Shown here piece after piece: positions 26,006 through 33,682 of a DNA stretch of 64,000 nt. Under the pieces are notes generated by a model that saw only the letters and a list, made by a program, of their open reading frames with translations, had not been told where the DNA came from and ran no database searches. The translations under genes and the position numbers were made by a program. Position 1 is the first letter of the stretch, and every line of letters starts with the position of its first letter. Origin of the DNA: UBA1660 sp964462035 (GTDB taxonomy: Bacteria > Myxococcota_A > Polyangia > Polyangiales > Houyiibacteriaceae); NCBI GenBank assembly GCA_964462035.1, contig CAYXAP010000001.1, positions 1 through 64,000 on the forward strand, written 5' to 3'.

Positions 26006-26361
26006 CCCCCCGCGATCCTTGGGTCGACGTCGGAGAGCTCGACTGCATTCCACGGCGGGGCGCTCGGGTAGTCGTCACCGACGGTGGCGAGGTGGCCATC
26101 TTCCGCACCGCCGACGACCAAGTCTTCGCCCTCGATGATCGCTGTCCACATCGCGCCGGACCGCTCTCGCAGGGACTCGTCCACGGTGAACGGGTGACCT
26201 GCCCGCTCCATGGAACCGAGGTCTGCCTGAGCAGCGGGCGCGTCCAGGGCCGCAGAGCGCCTTCCGACCCCGTCCGCCGTCACGCCACTCGAGTGGTCGA
26301 GGGCCGCGTGCAGCTAGTGCTCACCAACGGGCCGTCCTGTCCCGACACCGGCGCGCTCTAA
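26002..26361 (+). CDS. nirD: NirD-type Rieske small subunit
   Basis: A 119-residue single Rieske-like domain with CPHRAG and CPLHGT (Cys-X-His and Cys-X2-His) about 20 residues apart, the [2Fe-2S] ligand pattern seen in functional Rieske proteins and in some NirD. The GTG start overlaps the stop of the FAD-less nitrite reductase by 4 nt, so the two surely form one unit. It could feed electrons into the flavin-free partner. The C-terminus has an added Cys after the last strand. Cytoplasmic, no signal. Confidence 0.85.
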   Translation: MTPRDPWVDVGELDCIPRRGARVVVTDGGEVAIFRTADDQVFALDDRCPHRAGPLSQGLVHGERVTCPLHGTEVCLSSGRVQGRRAPSDPVRRHATRVVEGRVQLVLTNGPSCPDTGAL

Positions 26362-26444
26362 GGCACCGCGCGCACCCCCAGCGTCCCTTTCACCGTCCGC
26401 TTCGTTTGCGGGGATGGCGTGGTCCGTCCTCGAAGGAGAGCTCC

Positions 26445-27848
26445 ATGTTCCGTCGTCGTCTTTCCCTCGCCCTGACCCTCGCCCTCTTCGGTGCCGTGCA
26501 GGCTCGGGCCCAGCAACCCGAGCCCGAGCCCGAGCCCGACATCGAAGCGGAGCCCGAGCCAACCGAGCCCGCGACCGATGCCGAGCGCGCGACCGATGCC
26601 GAGCGCGCGACCGATGCCGAGACCTCGCCCACCGAGCCACAGAGCTTGCTGCCGGCTGATGGCTTCGACGTTCACGGCGTCCGGATCACGCCCCTCGTCC
26701 AGGCCCGCGTTCGCCCGGAGATCCGGGTCGACCCGTACGGCAACGGCGGGCCCGCACCGACCAGCGGGATCGTCACCACTCGCCTCCGACTGGGCGTGAC
26801 CGCGGGCTGGGAGAGGGTTCGCATCGTCGCCCAGGTGCAGGATGCGCGCCTTTTCGGAACCCGCCCCGGGGCGGACGACGGGTCCACCTTCGGCCTGCAC
26901 CAGGGCTTCCTCGAGCTGGGCGACGAGCGACTCCAGCTCCGTGTCGGACGACAGGAGGTGAACCTCGGAGACCAGCGTCTCATCGGTGCGCTCGACTGGT
27001 TGATGGCGGCTCGCTCGTTCGACGGCGTTCGCGTGCAGGCGGCGCTCGGTCCCCTGGACCTCGACCTCTTCGGCGCCATGGCCGCGCGGCGTCGTGAGCT
27101 CCCGAGCGGCGAGCGATCCGAGGGCGACTACCTGGCCACGGCACAGCTCGGCTGGGGCTCGCCCGACGCGCTTCGGCTCGAAGGCTATCTCCTGTATCGC
27201 CACGACGGACCCACCGAGACTTCGCCCGATCGCGACCGAGACATCTTCTCCCCCGGTCTGCGTGCGGCTGGAACGTTCGTACCCGGGCTCGGCTTCACTT
27301 TCGAGGGCACGGTTCAGAGCGGGCGCTCCAACGGCGACGACCACCTGGCCTACGGCGTGGCAGGCGACCTCCGCGGCAAGTTCGGTGGCGATGTCGGCGC
27401 GAGCCTCACGGGAGGCTTCGCCATCGGGTCGGGCGCGGCGGCCAACGGCAACGTGGACGAGCTCGACAACTTCTACCCGACCAACCACAAGTTCTACGGA
27501 GCCGCAGACCTCTTCGGCTGGCGGAACCTCATCGAGGGCCACGTCTCCTTCGGCTTCGCCCCGGCTTCCGTCCCAGTGCGGGTCTCGGTTGCCGGGCATT
27601 GGTTCGCGCTCCAGACCTCCGAAGGCCGCTGGTCCAACGCTGGCGGAGCCACGCTCGGTCAGCTCGACAACCTGGGCAGCCGCTCGCTCGGCCAGGAGGT
27701 CGACCTCTTCGCGGCCTGGAAGATCACCCGTGGGGTGACCCTCGCCGGTGGCTACTCCCTCTTCGTTCCCAACGACGCGGCGTCGGCGTTGGGTCACCCG
27801 GACCCCACCCATTTTCTCTTCCTCATGCTGGGCGCGGAGACTCCCTGA
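26445..27848 (+). CDS. alginate-export-type outer-membrane porin
   Basis: A 467-residue exported protein: signal peptide with MFRRRLSLAL and cleavage after an Ala-X-Ala, then a Pro/Glu-rich and Ala/Thr/Asp-repeat linker (about residues 25-70), then a beta-barrel domain of the alginate-export family type. Visible are amphipathic strands, LRVGRQEVNLGDQRLIG, and a C-terminus near FLFLMLGAETP. Its position after the nirB'D' pair suggests a nitrate or nitrite pore in the outer membrane, which is inference. AAGGAG lies 6 nt before ATG 26445. The 83-nt intergenic region before it shows no copy of the cluster motif. Confidence 0.75.
   Translation: MFRRRLSLALTLALFGAVQARAQQPEPEPEPDIEAEPEPTEPATDAERATDAERATDAETSPTEPQSLLPADGFDVHGVRITPLVQARVRPEIRVDPYGNGGPAPTSGIVTTRLRLGVTAGWERVRIVAQVQDARLFGTRPGADDGSTFGLHQGFLELGDERLQLRVGRQEVNLGDQRLIGALDWLMAARSFDGVRVQAALGPLDLDLFGAMAARRRELPSGERSEGDYLATAQLGWGSPDALRLEGYLLYRHDGPTETSPDRDRDIFSPGLRAAGTFVPGLGFTFEGTVQSGRSNGDDHLAYGVAGDLRGKFGGDVGASLTGGFAIGSGAAANGNVDELDNFYPTNHKFYGAADLFGWRNLIEGHVSFGFAPASVPVRVSVAGHWFALQTSEGRWSNAGGATLGQLDNLGSRSLGQEVDLFAAWKITRGVTLAGGYSLFVPNDAASALGHPDPTHFLFLMLGAETP
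26571..26621 (+). repeat. 18-bp tandem repeat in the porin linker
   Basis: GCGACCGATGCCGAGCGC occurs almost three times in tandem, encoding repeated Ala-Thr-Asp-Ala-Glu-Arg units. Copy number is likely variable between strains. Confidence 0.8.
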
Positions 27849-27882
27849 ATAGTCCGGTACACTCCCGCGCGGCCCCACATCC

Positions 27883-28323
27883 ATGCAGCTCACTCTCTTC
27901 TCCGACTACAGCGTTCGACTGCTCCTCTACCTCGGGCTCTCCGACGACGGCCTCGTACGGGTCGAGGACGTGGTGAGCGCCTACGGCATCTCGCGTCACT
28001 ACATGCTCAAGGTGACCAAGGAGCTCACTCGCCTGGGCTACGTGGAGTCGGTTCGCGGCCGTCGTGGTGGTGTGCGCCTGATCGTGGCACCTGAAGACGT
28101 GGTGATCGGTGACGTGGTCCGCAAGACCGAGCCGCCGGGTGGCGTACTGGACTGCATCGAGGATCCGGGGGCCGACTGTGTGATCGTCGGTGTCTGCAAG
28201 CTCCGGCACGTCTTCGCGCGGGCTCAGTCTGCCTTCTACGAGGTGCTGGACGAGTACACCCTCGCGGACCTGCTCGAGGAGCCCGAGCCGCTCGTCTCCT
28301 TGCTCTCCCTCGGGCCGCCCTGA
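27883..28323 (+). CDS. nsrR: NsrR-type Rrf2 iron-sulfur regulator
   Basis: A 146-residue Rrf2-family regulator. It begins MQLTLFSDYSVR like NsrR, with Asp8 (a cluster ligand in characterised NsrR), a winged helix (about residues 1-70; RGRRGGVRL is the wing) and three Cys at 91, 99 and 105 for an iron-sulfur cluster. NsrR senses nitric oxide. The first spacing (Cys-X7-Cys) is longer than in the E. coli protein. It lies 34 nt behind the porin at the end of the nitrate/nitrite cluster, so it is the best candidate for the factor binding the cluster's repeated motif. A TACACT -10-like box is 19 nt before the ATG. Confidence 0.85.
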   Translation: MQLTLFSDYSVRLLLYLGLSDDGLVRVEDVVSAYGISRHYMLKVTKELTRLGYVESVRGRRGGVRLIVAPEDVVIGDVVRKTEPPGGVLDCIEDPGADCVIVGVCKLRHVFARAQSAFYEVLDEYTLADLLEEPEPLVSLLSLGPP

Positions 28324-28328
28324 CTCGG

Positions 28329-29555
28329 CTACTCGCCGCGAAGGGTCTCGACGGGCGCGTAGGCGGCCTTGCGGCCGGGTAGGTGGCGCTCGAGCCAACG
28401 GCGCCGTTGGTAGCGGGCGACTGCGTCCGCCAGCTTCTCGAGCGGCGGGATGTGCCGGCGAAGGGTCTCGAGGCCGAAGAGCGGCGGCGCCATCGCGAGG
28501 GGGACGAGCGCCCACGGTCCCGCGGAGGGAAGCCGGTTGGCGCGGTAGACCGGTGGTGGGAGGAAGAACTGCGTGAAGCCGCGGTGGAGGCGGTCTTCGA
28601 GCTTGGCCCAGGCGCTGGCGTCTTCGCCGGGGGTGAACGCCTCGACGAACGACTGGCAGAGGTGGCGGCCGTCTTCACCGGCGGTCATCGCGCCGCGAAA
28701 GGCCGCGACGAAGAGGATCTGCAGCGCCTCGCCGATGGTGTCCGGGTGCACGCGCGGGCGCACGCCCATCAGGTGGCCGACGTAGCGCCAGAAGTGCATG
28801 GCGTCGCGGATCTCGTCACGGCTCGTCCGGTAGCCCATCGCGTGCAGGCCGAGGCCGGGCACCACGCTGCCGCCGAGCAGGGTGAGCAGCGCGTCCGCCT
28901 GGCTGATGGGCACGCCCCAGGCGTCGCCCTTCCACTCGGGGTGCGACTTCAGCCGCTGGCGGACGAAGACGTGCATGATCCGCACGCGCAGCGCGCTCGC
29001 GCGACCCTCGCCGCCGGGGCGTAGGCCGCCGGGCTCGCTCACCGCGATCCAGAAGGCGGCGGTCTCGAGGAAGCGGTGCTTGGTGCTCCCGCCGGCGTAT
29101 GCGCCGGTGAGCGCGAGGGGCTTGGCGACCGAGCTCTCGGCGTAGGCCGCGAGGGTGACCGCGCCGGCGAAGCGGAAGATGGCCGTGCCCCAGCGGCGGA
29201 AGACCTTGGCGCCACGCTCGACGGCGTCCCAGTCGACCCACTCCGGATCGGTCTCGATGTCGGCGAAGAGGTCCCGCAGCGAGGCCGGCGGGTCGTCGAT
29301 CGCGTCGACGCCCTCGGCGAGCACCTGCTCGAGCATCGCGCGGCCTTCCTTGCGGCCGCGGCCGAGATAGACCTCGTCGACGAAGGCCTCGGCCAGCGGG
29401 TCGGCGTCGAAGTACATCGAGGCGAAGGTCTCGGCGACCTCGGTCGGAGGCGCCGGGTCGAAGCCGAGCAGGCGCGTGGACACCGCGCGCAGGCGGCGCG
29501 GCAACGGCTCGTTCAGGCGTTCGAAGTAGCGGAACTCGGTCGGGGCAGTCGGCAT
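28329..29555 (-). CDS. MpaB-family oxygenase-like protein (DUF2236)
   Basis: A 408-residue soluble protein of the MpaB/latex-clearing-protein family (heme-b oxygenases and relatives). The middle shows the family pattern of His-rich helices: ALRVRIMHVFVRQRLK, then GVPISQADALLTLLGGSVVPG, then MHFWRYVGHLMGV; one of these His would be the proximal heme ligand. The C-terminal region has a hydrophobic patch around residues 345-370. Substrate unknown. ATG 29555 chosen; a TTG eight codons upstream is a weaker alternative. It is convergent with the NsrR gene, with stops 6 nt apart. Confidence 0.72.
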   Translation of the reverse strand: MPTAPTEFRYFERLNEPLPRRLRAVSTRLLGFDPAPPTEVAETFASMYFDADPLAEAFVDEVYLGRGRKEGRAMLEQVLAEGVDAIDDPPASLRDLFADIETDPEWVDWDAVERGAKVFRRWGTAIFRFAGAVTLAAYAESSVAKPLALTGAYAGGSTKHRFLETAAFWIAVSEPGGLRPGGEGRASALRVRIMHVFVRQRLKSHPEWKGDAWGVPISQADALLTLLGGSVVPGLGLHAMGYRTSRDEIRDAMHFWRYVGHLMGVRPRVHPDTIGEALQILFVAAFRGAMTAGEDGRHLCQSFVEAFTPGEDASAWAKLEDRLHRGFTQFFLPPPVYRANRLPSAGPWALVPLAMAPPLFGLETLRRHIPPLEKLADAVARYQRRRWLERHLPGRKAAYAPVETLRGE

Positions 29556-29737
29556 GGGGAAGGATCCGGAGCGCCGCAACAGAATGCGCTCCCGGAATCG
29601 GTATACACGGGCCCGACGATGTCCGACACCAGCTGGGGCGGGTCCGTGGCGCGCTGGCTGACCCGATCACCCCATGCTAGCTGGGGCACATGAATGTCAT
29701 TCGTTGTCTGGAAAGCTCATCTCGCGAAGCTGAGACG

Positions 29738-30706
29738 ATGCGGGCAGCGCGTGGTTGGCTTGGACGGTCGCTCATGCTGGGCTCCGTGGTCCTGACGGCC
29801 TGTGGTGGCGCTTCCACTCGGCCGGAGTCCACGAGTCGCACTGACCAGTCATCCGAGGTCGCGGGAGCCCCGAGCGAAGCGTGGACCGTGCCGCTCACCC
29901 ATGAGGCGGCCACGGGTGTCACTCTGCCGGTCCCCATGGTGGAGGTCGTCATCGGTGGACATGCGACCCGGTTGATCGTGGATACGGGCGCGAGTCACCA
30001 CGCGTTCACGAGCACGTTTGCCGACCGAGCAGAGCTCGCGGCGATCGGGGCGGGTGAAGCGAGCAGCGATCACGCCGGCGCCACCTTCGAAGCGCAGCCG
30101 GTCGGGGACGTGCTCGCCCAGGTGGGCGCACGAGAGCTCGAGCTGCGCGATGGCTATCGAATGGATGCGGTGCCGGCGCTCGAAGAGCTGGGCATCGGAG
30201 GTTTCATCTCCCCCCAACGACTCGCCGAGCCGGCAGCGGTCGTCGTCGACCTTCGCGCGATGGAGTTGCGGGGCTACGCGTCCGGCAGCGATATGCTCGC
30301 GGCCTTTGGAGCTCGGTCGACGGTCACGGAGCTCACGGTGGAATGGTTGAGGCACAAGCCTTTCACCACGTTCGAAGTCGACGGCGTGAGCGTGTTCGGT
30401 GAGATCGACACCGGAAGCGGCCAGACCGAGATCGAAGGGAGTGTTGGCCAGGTCAGCTGTACCGGCGTGGGCGTCTCTGGCAACTGTGTCGAGGGGACGG
30501 AGTCGATGGTCGACACCTTCAGGTTGGCCGAGTTCGAGCTGACCGGAGTCGACGTGGTCGTGATGGAAGCGATCGAGCACGGGGGTGATCCCCGCGAGAA
30601 CGCGCTGCTCGGGATGAACGTGCTGCGCCACTGCGCGTTGGGATTCGCGGCCATCGGCGCGCCGATGCACGTGCACTGCGAGGCACGCGGCGTTCAGGGG
30701 CAGTAG
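29738..30706 (+). CDS. retropepsin-like aspartic protease lipoprotein
   Basis: A 322-residue predicted lipoprotein: signal peptide ending VLTAC (Cys at about residue 22). Two Asp-Thr-Gly-type sites are visible, VDTGASHHAF in the first lobe and IDTGSG in the second, so it looks like a two-lobed bacterial pepsin/retropepsin-like protease exported to the cell envelope. GLGM-like strands follow (ALLGMNVLRHC). ATG 29738 gives a normal signal peptide; an in-frame ATG at 29690 would add 16 residues and put the Cys at residue 38. It overlaps the convergent lipoprotein gene by 13 nt. Substrate unknown. Confidence 0.7.
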   Translation: MRAARGWLGRSLMLGSVVLTACGGASTRPESTSRTDQSSEVAGAPSEAWTVPLTHEAATGVTLPVPMVEVVIGGHATRLIVDTGASHHAFTSTFADRAELAAIGAGEASSDHAGATFEAQPVGDVLAQVGARELELRDGYRMDAVPALEELGIGGFISPQRLAEPAAVVVDLRAMELRGYASGSDMLAAFGARSTVTELTVEWLRHKPFTTFEVDGVSVFGEIDTGSGQTEIEGSVGQVSCTGVGVSGNCVEGTESMVDTFRLAEFELTGVDVVVMEAIEHGGDPRENALLGMNVLRHCALGFAAIGAPMHVHCEARGVQGQ

Positions 30707-32208
30707 GTGCGCGCCAGGTTGCAGGTCGCGACGCTGGCGCAAGAGGAGTTGTAGTAGACCACCTCGACGGTGTTGGAGACCTCGCCGTCGACCTCGGCCT
30801 CGACCGCCCAGCGGCCGTAGACGGTGCTCCCGCAGTCGGCGAGCGCGCTCGTCGGTAGCGGGTCCTCGACCCGTCCGGTGCTGCCCAGGGTCCGCATCTC
30901 GGCGGCGTCGCGAGAGCTCCCGGCGCAGCTCACCTGTTGGTTGTACTGCGTGGCGGTCGCGTTCGGTCGCCCGGTGATGATCACGTTCAGCGCCGGCGGG
31001 TCCGAGTGGGCGACGCCGAGATCGACGCAGCCGGGGCCGTTCGAGGTCTCGATGGCGAGCGTCGGCGTCGGCTCGCAGCGCAGACCCGAGTAGCAGTACT
31101 CGGTGTCGTCGCAGAAGCGGCAGGGCGAGCAGAAGCTGGAGGCCGCCGCGCAGGTGCTCACGTTGGGGCAGTCGGAGTTGTAGTAGGCCACCGTGACCGG
31201 CGCGGAGCGGACGCCCCCGACCTCGGCCGTGACGTCCCAGCGGCCGTAGATGATGTCCCAGCAGTTCGCGAGCGGCGGCGACTGGAAGCTGTCCTGGAAG
31301 ACGCCGCTGGCGTTCAGCGCGAAGGTGCCGCCCGCGACTTCGGGGTCGCCGCAGCTGACGTGGTCGTTCCACTGGGTCGCCGAGCCGCGCGGGGGTCCGG
31401 TGATGGTGCGGCGATAGGTGAACTCGCCGGGGTCGGTGTAGTCCTGGCCGAGGTCGATGCATCCGCCGGGCTGCGGCGTGTCGAACGCGATCGTCGGCCG
31501 CGGGGGACCGCCGTCGAGCATCGGTCCGAGGTCCCGGGGCGCCGGACCCATGTCGGTCATCATCGGGATCGGCTCGCAGAACCCGGTCGCGTCGCAGAAG
31601 CTCCCCGCCTCGCAGGCCGAGTCGTCCGGGCTCTGGAAGCAATCTCCGTCGACGCAGCGACCCGAGAGGCAGTCGCCGATCGCCGCACACTCCGAGTCGC
31701 TGCCGCAGATGGCGGTCGGGCACGCTTCCGGCGTCTCGGGGGTGCAATCCGGCGCCACACAGCGACCCGACACGCATTCCGTCGCATCGCTGGGATCGGC
31801 GGTGCCGGGGCAGGTCAGGCCCTCACAGCTCGCGGTCATCACGGCGTTCACGGTCGTGTTCTGGTCGAGCACGATCTCGATCTCGCGGGTCGCGATCGGC
31901 GTGCCGCCGTTCAGGAGCGCGACATCGAGCAGATAGCGACCCTCCGGCAATGCGGAGAAGCTGCCCACCCGTACTCCGGTCAGGTAGTCCGCGTCCGCGC
32001 TCGCCGGTGACTCCGCGGAGCGACGCACGTCGTCGGTGGTCGGCGCTTCGAGGATCCGAACGCGCACGGACTGAAAGCGGTAGACCGGCCGATAGTCGGT
32101 GCGGAGATCGACTCGCAGATCGAAGCCCCCATCGCCCGTGCATCCCACCCCAGCGCTCGCCATCAGGGCGAGCAGCAGCGAGTAGGAGAGACGCGACGAG
32201 AAGGCCAT
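30694..32208 (-). CDS. Cys-rich lipoprotein with duplicated domain
   Basis: A 504-residue predicted lipoprotein (signal ending GVGC, Cys near residue 22). The N-terminal about 120 residues are a strand-rich module with LPEGRYLLDVALLNG. A Cys-rich stretch (about 125-215) follows, with spacings such as CVSGRC and CLSGRC and a low-complexity Met/Gly/Pro linker. The C-terminal part holds two copies of one domain (about 230-345 and 385-500), each with GCIDLG or GCVDLG, a Thr/Asn-rich strand, YGRW and an AYYNS/VYYNS near-end. No enzyme motif. GGGAG precedes the ATG. Probably a surface protein. Confidence 0.65.
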   Translation of the reverse strand: MAFSSRLSYSLLLALMASAGVGCTGDGGFDLRVDLRTDYRPVYRFQSVRVRILEAPTTDDVRRSAESPASADADYLTGVRVGSFSALPEGRYLLDVALLNGGTPIATREIEIVLDQNTTVNAVMTASCEGLTCPGTADPSDATECVSGRCVAPDCTPETPEACPTAICGSDSECAAIGDCLSGRCVDGDCFQSPDDSACEAGSFCDATGFCEPIPMMTDMGPAPRDLGPMLDGGPPRPTIAFDTPQPGGCIDLGQDYTDPGEFTYRRTITGPPRGSATQWNDHVSCGDPEVAGGTFALNASGVFQDSFQSPPLANCWDIIYGRWDVTAEVGGVRSAPVTVAYYNSDCPNVSTCAAASSFCSPCRFCDDTEYCYSGLRCEPTPTLAIETSNGPGCVDLGVAHSDPPALNVIITGRPNATATQYNQQVSCAGSSRDAAEMRTLGSTGRVEDPLPTSALADCGSTVYGRWAVEAEVDGEVSNTVEVVYYNSSCASVATCNLARTYCP

Positions 32209-32272
32209 TCGCTCCCATCCTATCCGAAGCCTGCCGTGGATCGCAGGTCTGCCCTCTGGCAGGCTCCCGCCC

Positions 32273-32851
32273 ATGCGAAGCACGCTCTCGATGGTCTCGT
32301 TGGCTCTCTCCGTCGTTGCCTGTGGTGGCGGCGACGCCGACTCGGAGGTGGTTGCGACGACCGGCACCGGTGGCGAGGACACGAGCCCCGCCGCCTTCGA
32401 GTGGGGCAAGGCGATGGGCGAGGACCTGCGCGTGGGCGGTCAGCCGTCGACGGCCGATCTCGAGGCCGCCGCCGCTGCTGGCGTCCAGACCGTGATCAGC
32501 CTGCGCCCCGAAGGCGAGCCCGGCAGCGAGGGCGAGCGAGAGACCGTCGAGCGTGTCGGGATGAGCTTCGTCTCGATCCCGGTCGCCGGCGCCGCCGACC
32601 TGACGGAGGCCAACGCGGTCGCCCTCGACGAGGCCCTCGACGCGTCGGGCTCGACCCTCCTCCACTGCGGGAGCGGCAACCGCGCGGGCTCGTTGCTCGG
32701 GCTGCGCGCCTACGTCACCGAAGGCGCCACCGGCGACGAGGCGATGAGCCTGGCCACCGAGGCCGGCATGACGCACCTCACCGACGCCCTGCGCGCCAAG
32801 CTCACCGAGCTCTGCCAGGACGCGCCGGAGCGATGCCCCAGCGGGCAGTGA
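32273..32851 (+). CDS. lipoprotein with cysteine-phosphatase signature
   Basis: A 192-residue predicted lipoprotein (signal ending SVVAC). The mature domain resembles the BLH/DUF442 dual-specificity-phosphatase-like fold: GGQPSTADLEAAAAAGVQTVISLRP early, a middle strand-helix, and LLHCGSGNRAGSLLG with the Cys-X5-Arg catalytic loop intact (Cys at about residue 129). An extracytoplasmic Cys phosphatase is unusual, and the true substrate is unknown. The start has no Shine-Dalgarno; CAGGCT, close to the TANNNT box, lies 7 nt upstream. Confidence 0.7.
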   Translation: MRSTLSMVSLALSVVACGGGDADSEVVATTGTGGEDTSPAAFEWGKAMGEDLRVGGQPSTADLEAAAAAGVQTVISLRPEGEPGSEGERETVERVGMSFVSIPVAGAADLTEANAVALDEALDASGSTLLHCGSGNRAGSLLGLRAYVTEGATGDEAMSLATEAGMTHLTDALRAKLTELCQDAPERCPSGQ

Positions 32852-32863
32852 CGTTCACTGCCC
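32843..32863. terminator. bidirectional terminator-like hairpin
   Basis: GGGCAGTG-ACGTT-CACTGCCC, a perfect 8-bp stem with a 5-nt loop between convergent genes. Both stop codons are built into the hairpin (TGA at 32849-32851; the complementary stop at 32855-32857). Confidence 0.6.
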
Positions 32864-33682
32864 TCCGACGAGCGCTTCGCGCATGACCTCGAGGGGCGCG
32901 CGGAGGTTCGTCCAGCGCTCGAAGGCGAGCGCGCCCTGGTGCAGGAGCATGCCCAGACCGTCGATCGGGTTTCCGCCGGCCTCTCGGGCTCGCGCCAGGA
33001 ACGTGGTCTCGAGCGGCTCGTAGACCAGGTCCATGCAAGCGGTCCCGGGTTGGAGCGCGTCCCAGGGGAGGGCGTCGGCGAAGCCCTGGGCGACCGCCGG
33101 GTCCATGGTCGCGCTGGTCGCCTGGACGATGGTCTTCGCGCCACCGAAGGCGACGGCGAGGTTGGCGATGTCGAGCGCGCGACCGTCGCCGTCGACCAGC
33201 GCGTCGACGAGCTCCTTGGCGGCATCGACCCGTCGCGCGGCGACGTCGACTCGCGAAGCGCCTGCACGAACGAGACCCGCGACCACCGCTCGCGCGGCGC
33301 CGCCCGCGCCGATGACCAGCGCTGGCCCGCCCGGATCGCCGCCGGCCTCTCGGAGCGCGCGGAGGAACCCATCGGCGTCGGTGTTGGCGCCGACCAGCAG
33401 CGGGCCCTGCCGCACGACGGTGTTCACCGCGCCGATCTGTTTGGCGAGCGGCTCCACGTGGTCGACGAGGTCGATCATCGCCTGCTTGTGCGGGACCGTG
33501 ACGTTGAAGCCCGCGACGTCCGGGTCCTCGCGGAGCACCTCGACGGCCTCCGCGAGGTCACCCGGGGGCGCGGGGAAGAGCTCGTAGGTGCCGTCCAAGT
33601 GGTGCGCCGAGAGCGCGGCCCGGTGCATCGCGGGCGATCGCGAATGGCCGACCGGCCATCCGATGAGCAGGAGCCGGATCAT
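32855..33682 (-). CDS. aroE: shikimate dehydrogenase
   Basis: A 275-residue NADPH-dependent enzyme of aromatic amino-acid synthesis (3-dehydroshikimate to shikimate), cytoplasmic. Landmarks: GWPVGHSRSPAMHRAAL at the N-terminus, NVTVPHK with the catalytic Lys near residue 66, GANTDADGF with Asp near residue 102, the nucleotide-binding VIGAGGAARAV near residue 123, and the C-terminal GLGMLLHQGA. ATG 33682 overlaps the stop of xseA by 4 nt, so it is translated downstream of it in one operon, an unusual pairing. Length is typical. Confidence 0.92.
   Translation of the reverse strand: MIRLLLIGWPVGHSRSPAMHRAALSAHHLDGTYELFPAPPGDLAEAVEVLREDPDVAGFNVTVPHKQAMIDLVDHVEPLAKQIGAVNTVVRQGPLLVGANTDADGFLRALREAGGDPGGPALVIGAGGAARAVVAGLVRAGASRVDVAARRVDAAKELVDALVDGDGRALDIANLAVAFGGAKTIVQATSATMDPAVAQGFADALPWDALQPGTACMDLVYEPLETTFLARAREAGGNPIDGLGMLLHQGALAFERWTNLRAPLEVMREALVGGQ

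Noticed and set aside
29556..29579. TTG start eight codons upstream of the MpaB-family gene
   Set aside because: No ribosome site; the ATG at 29555 gives a normal N-terminus for the family.
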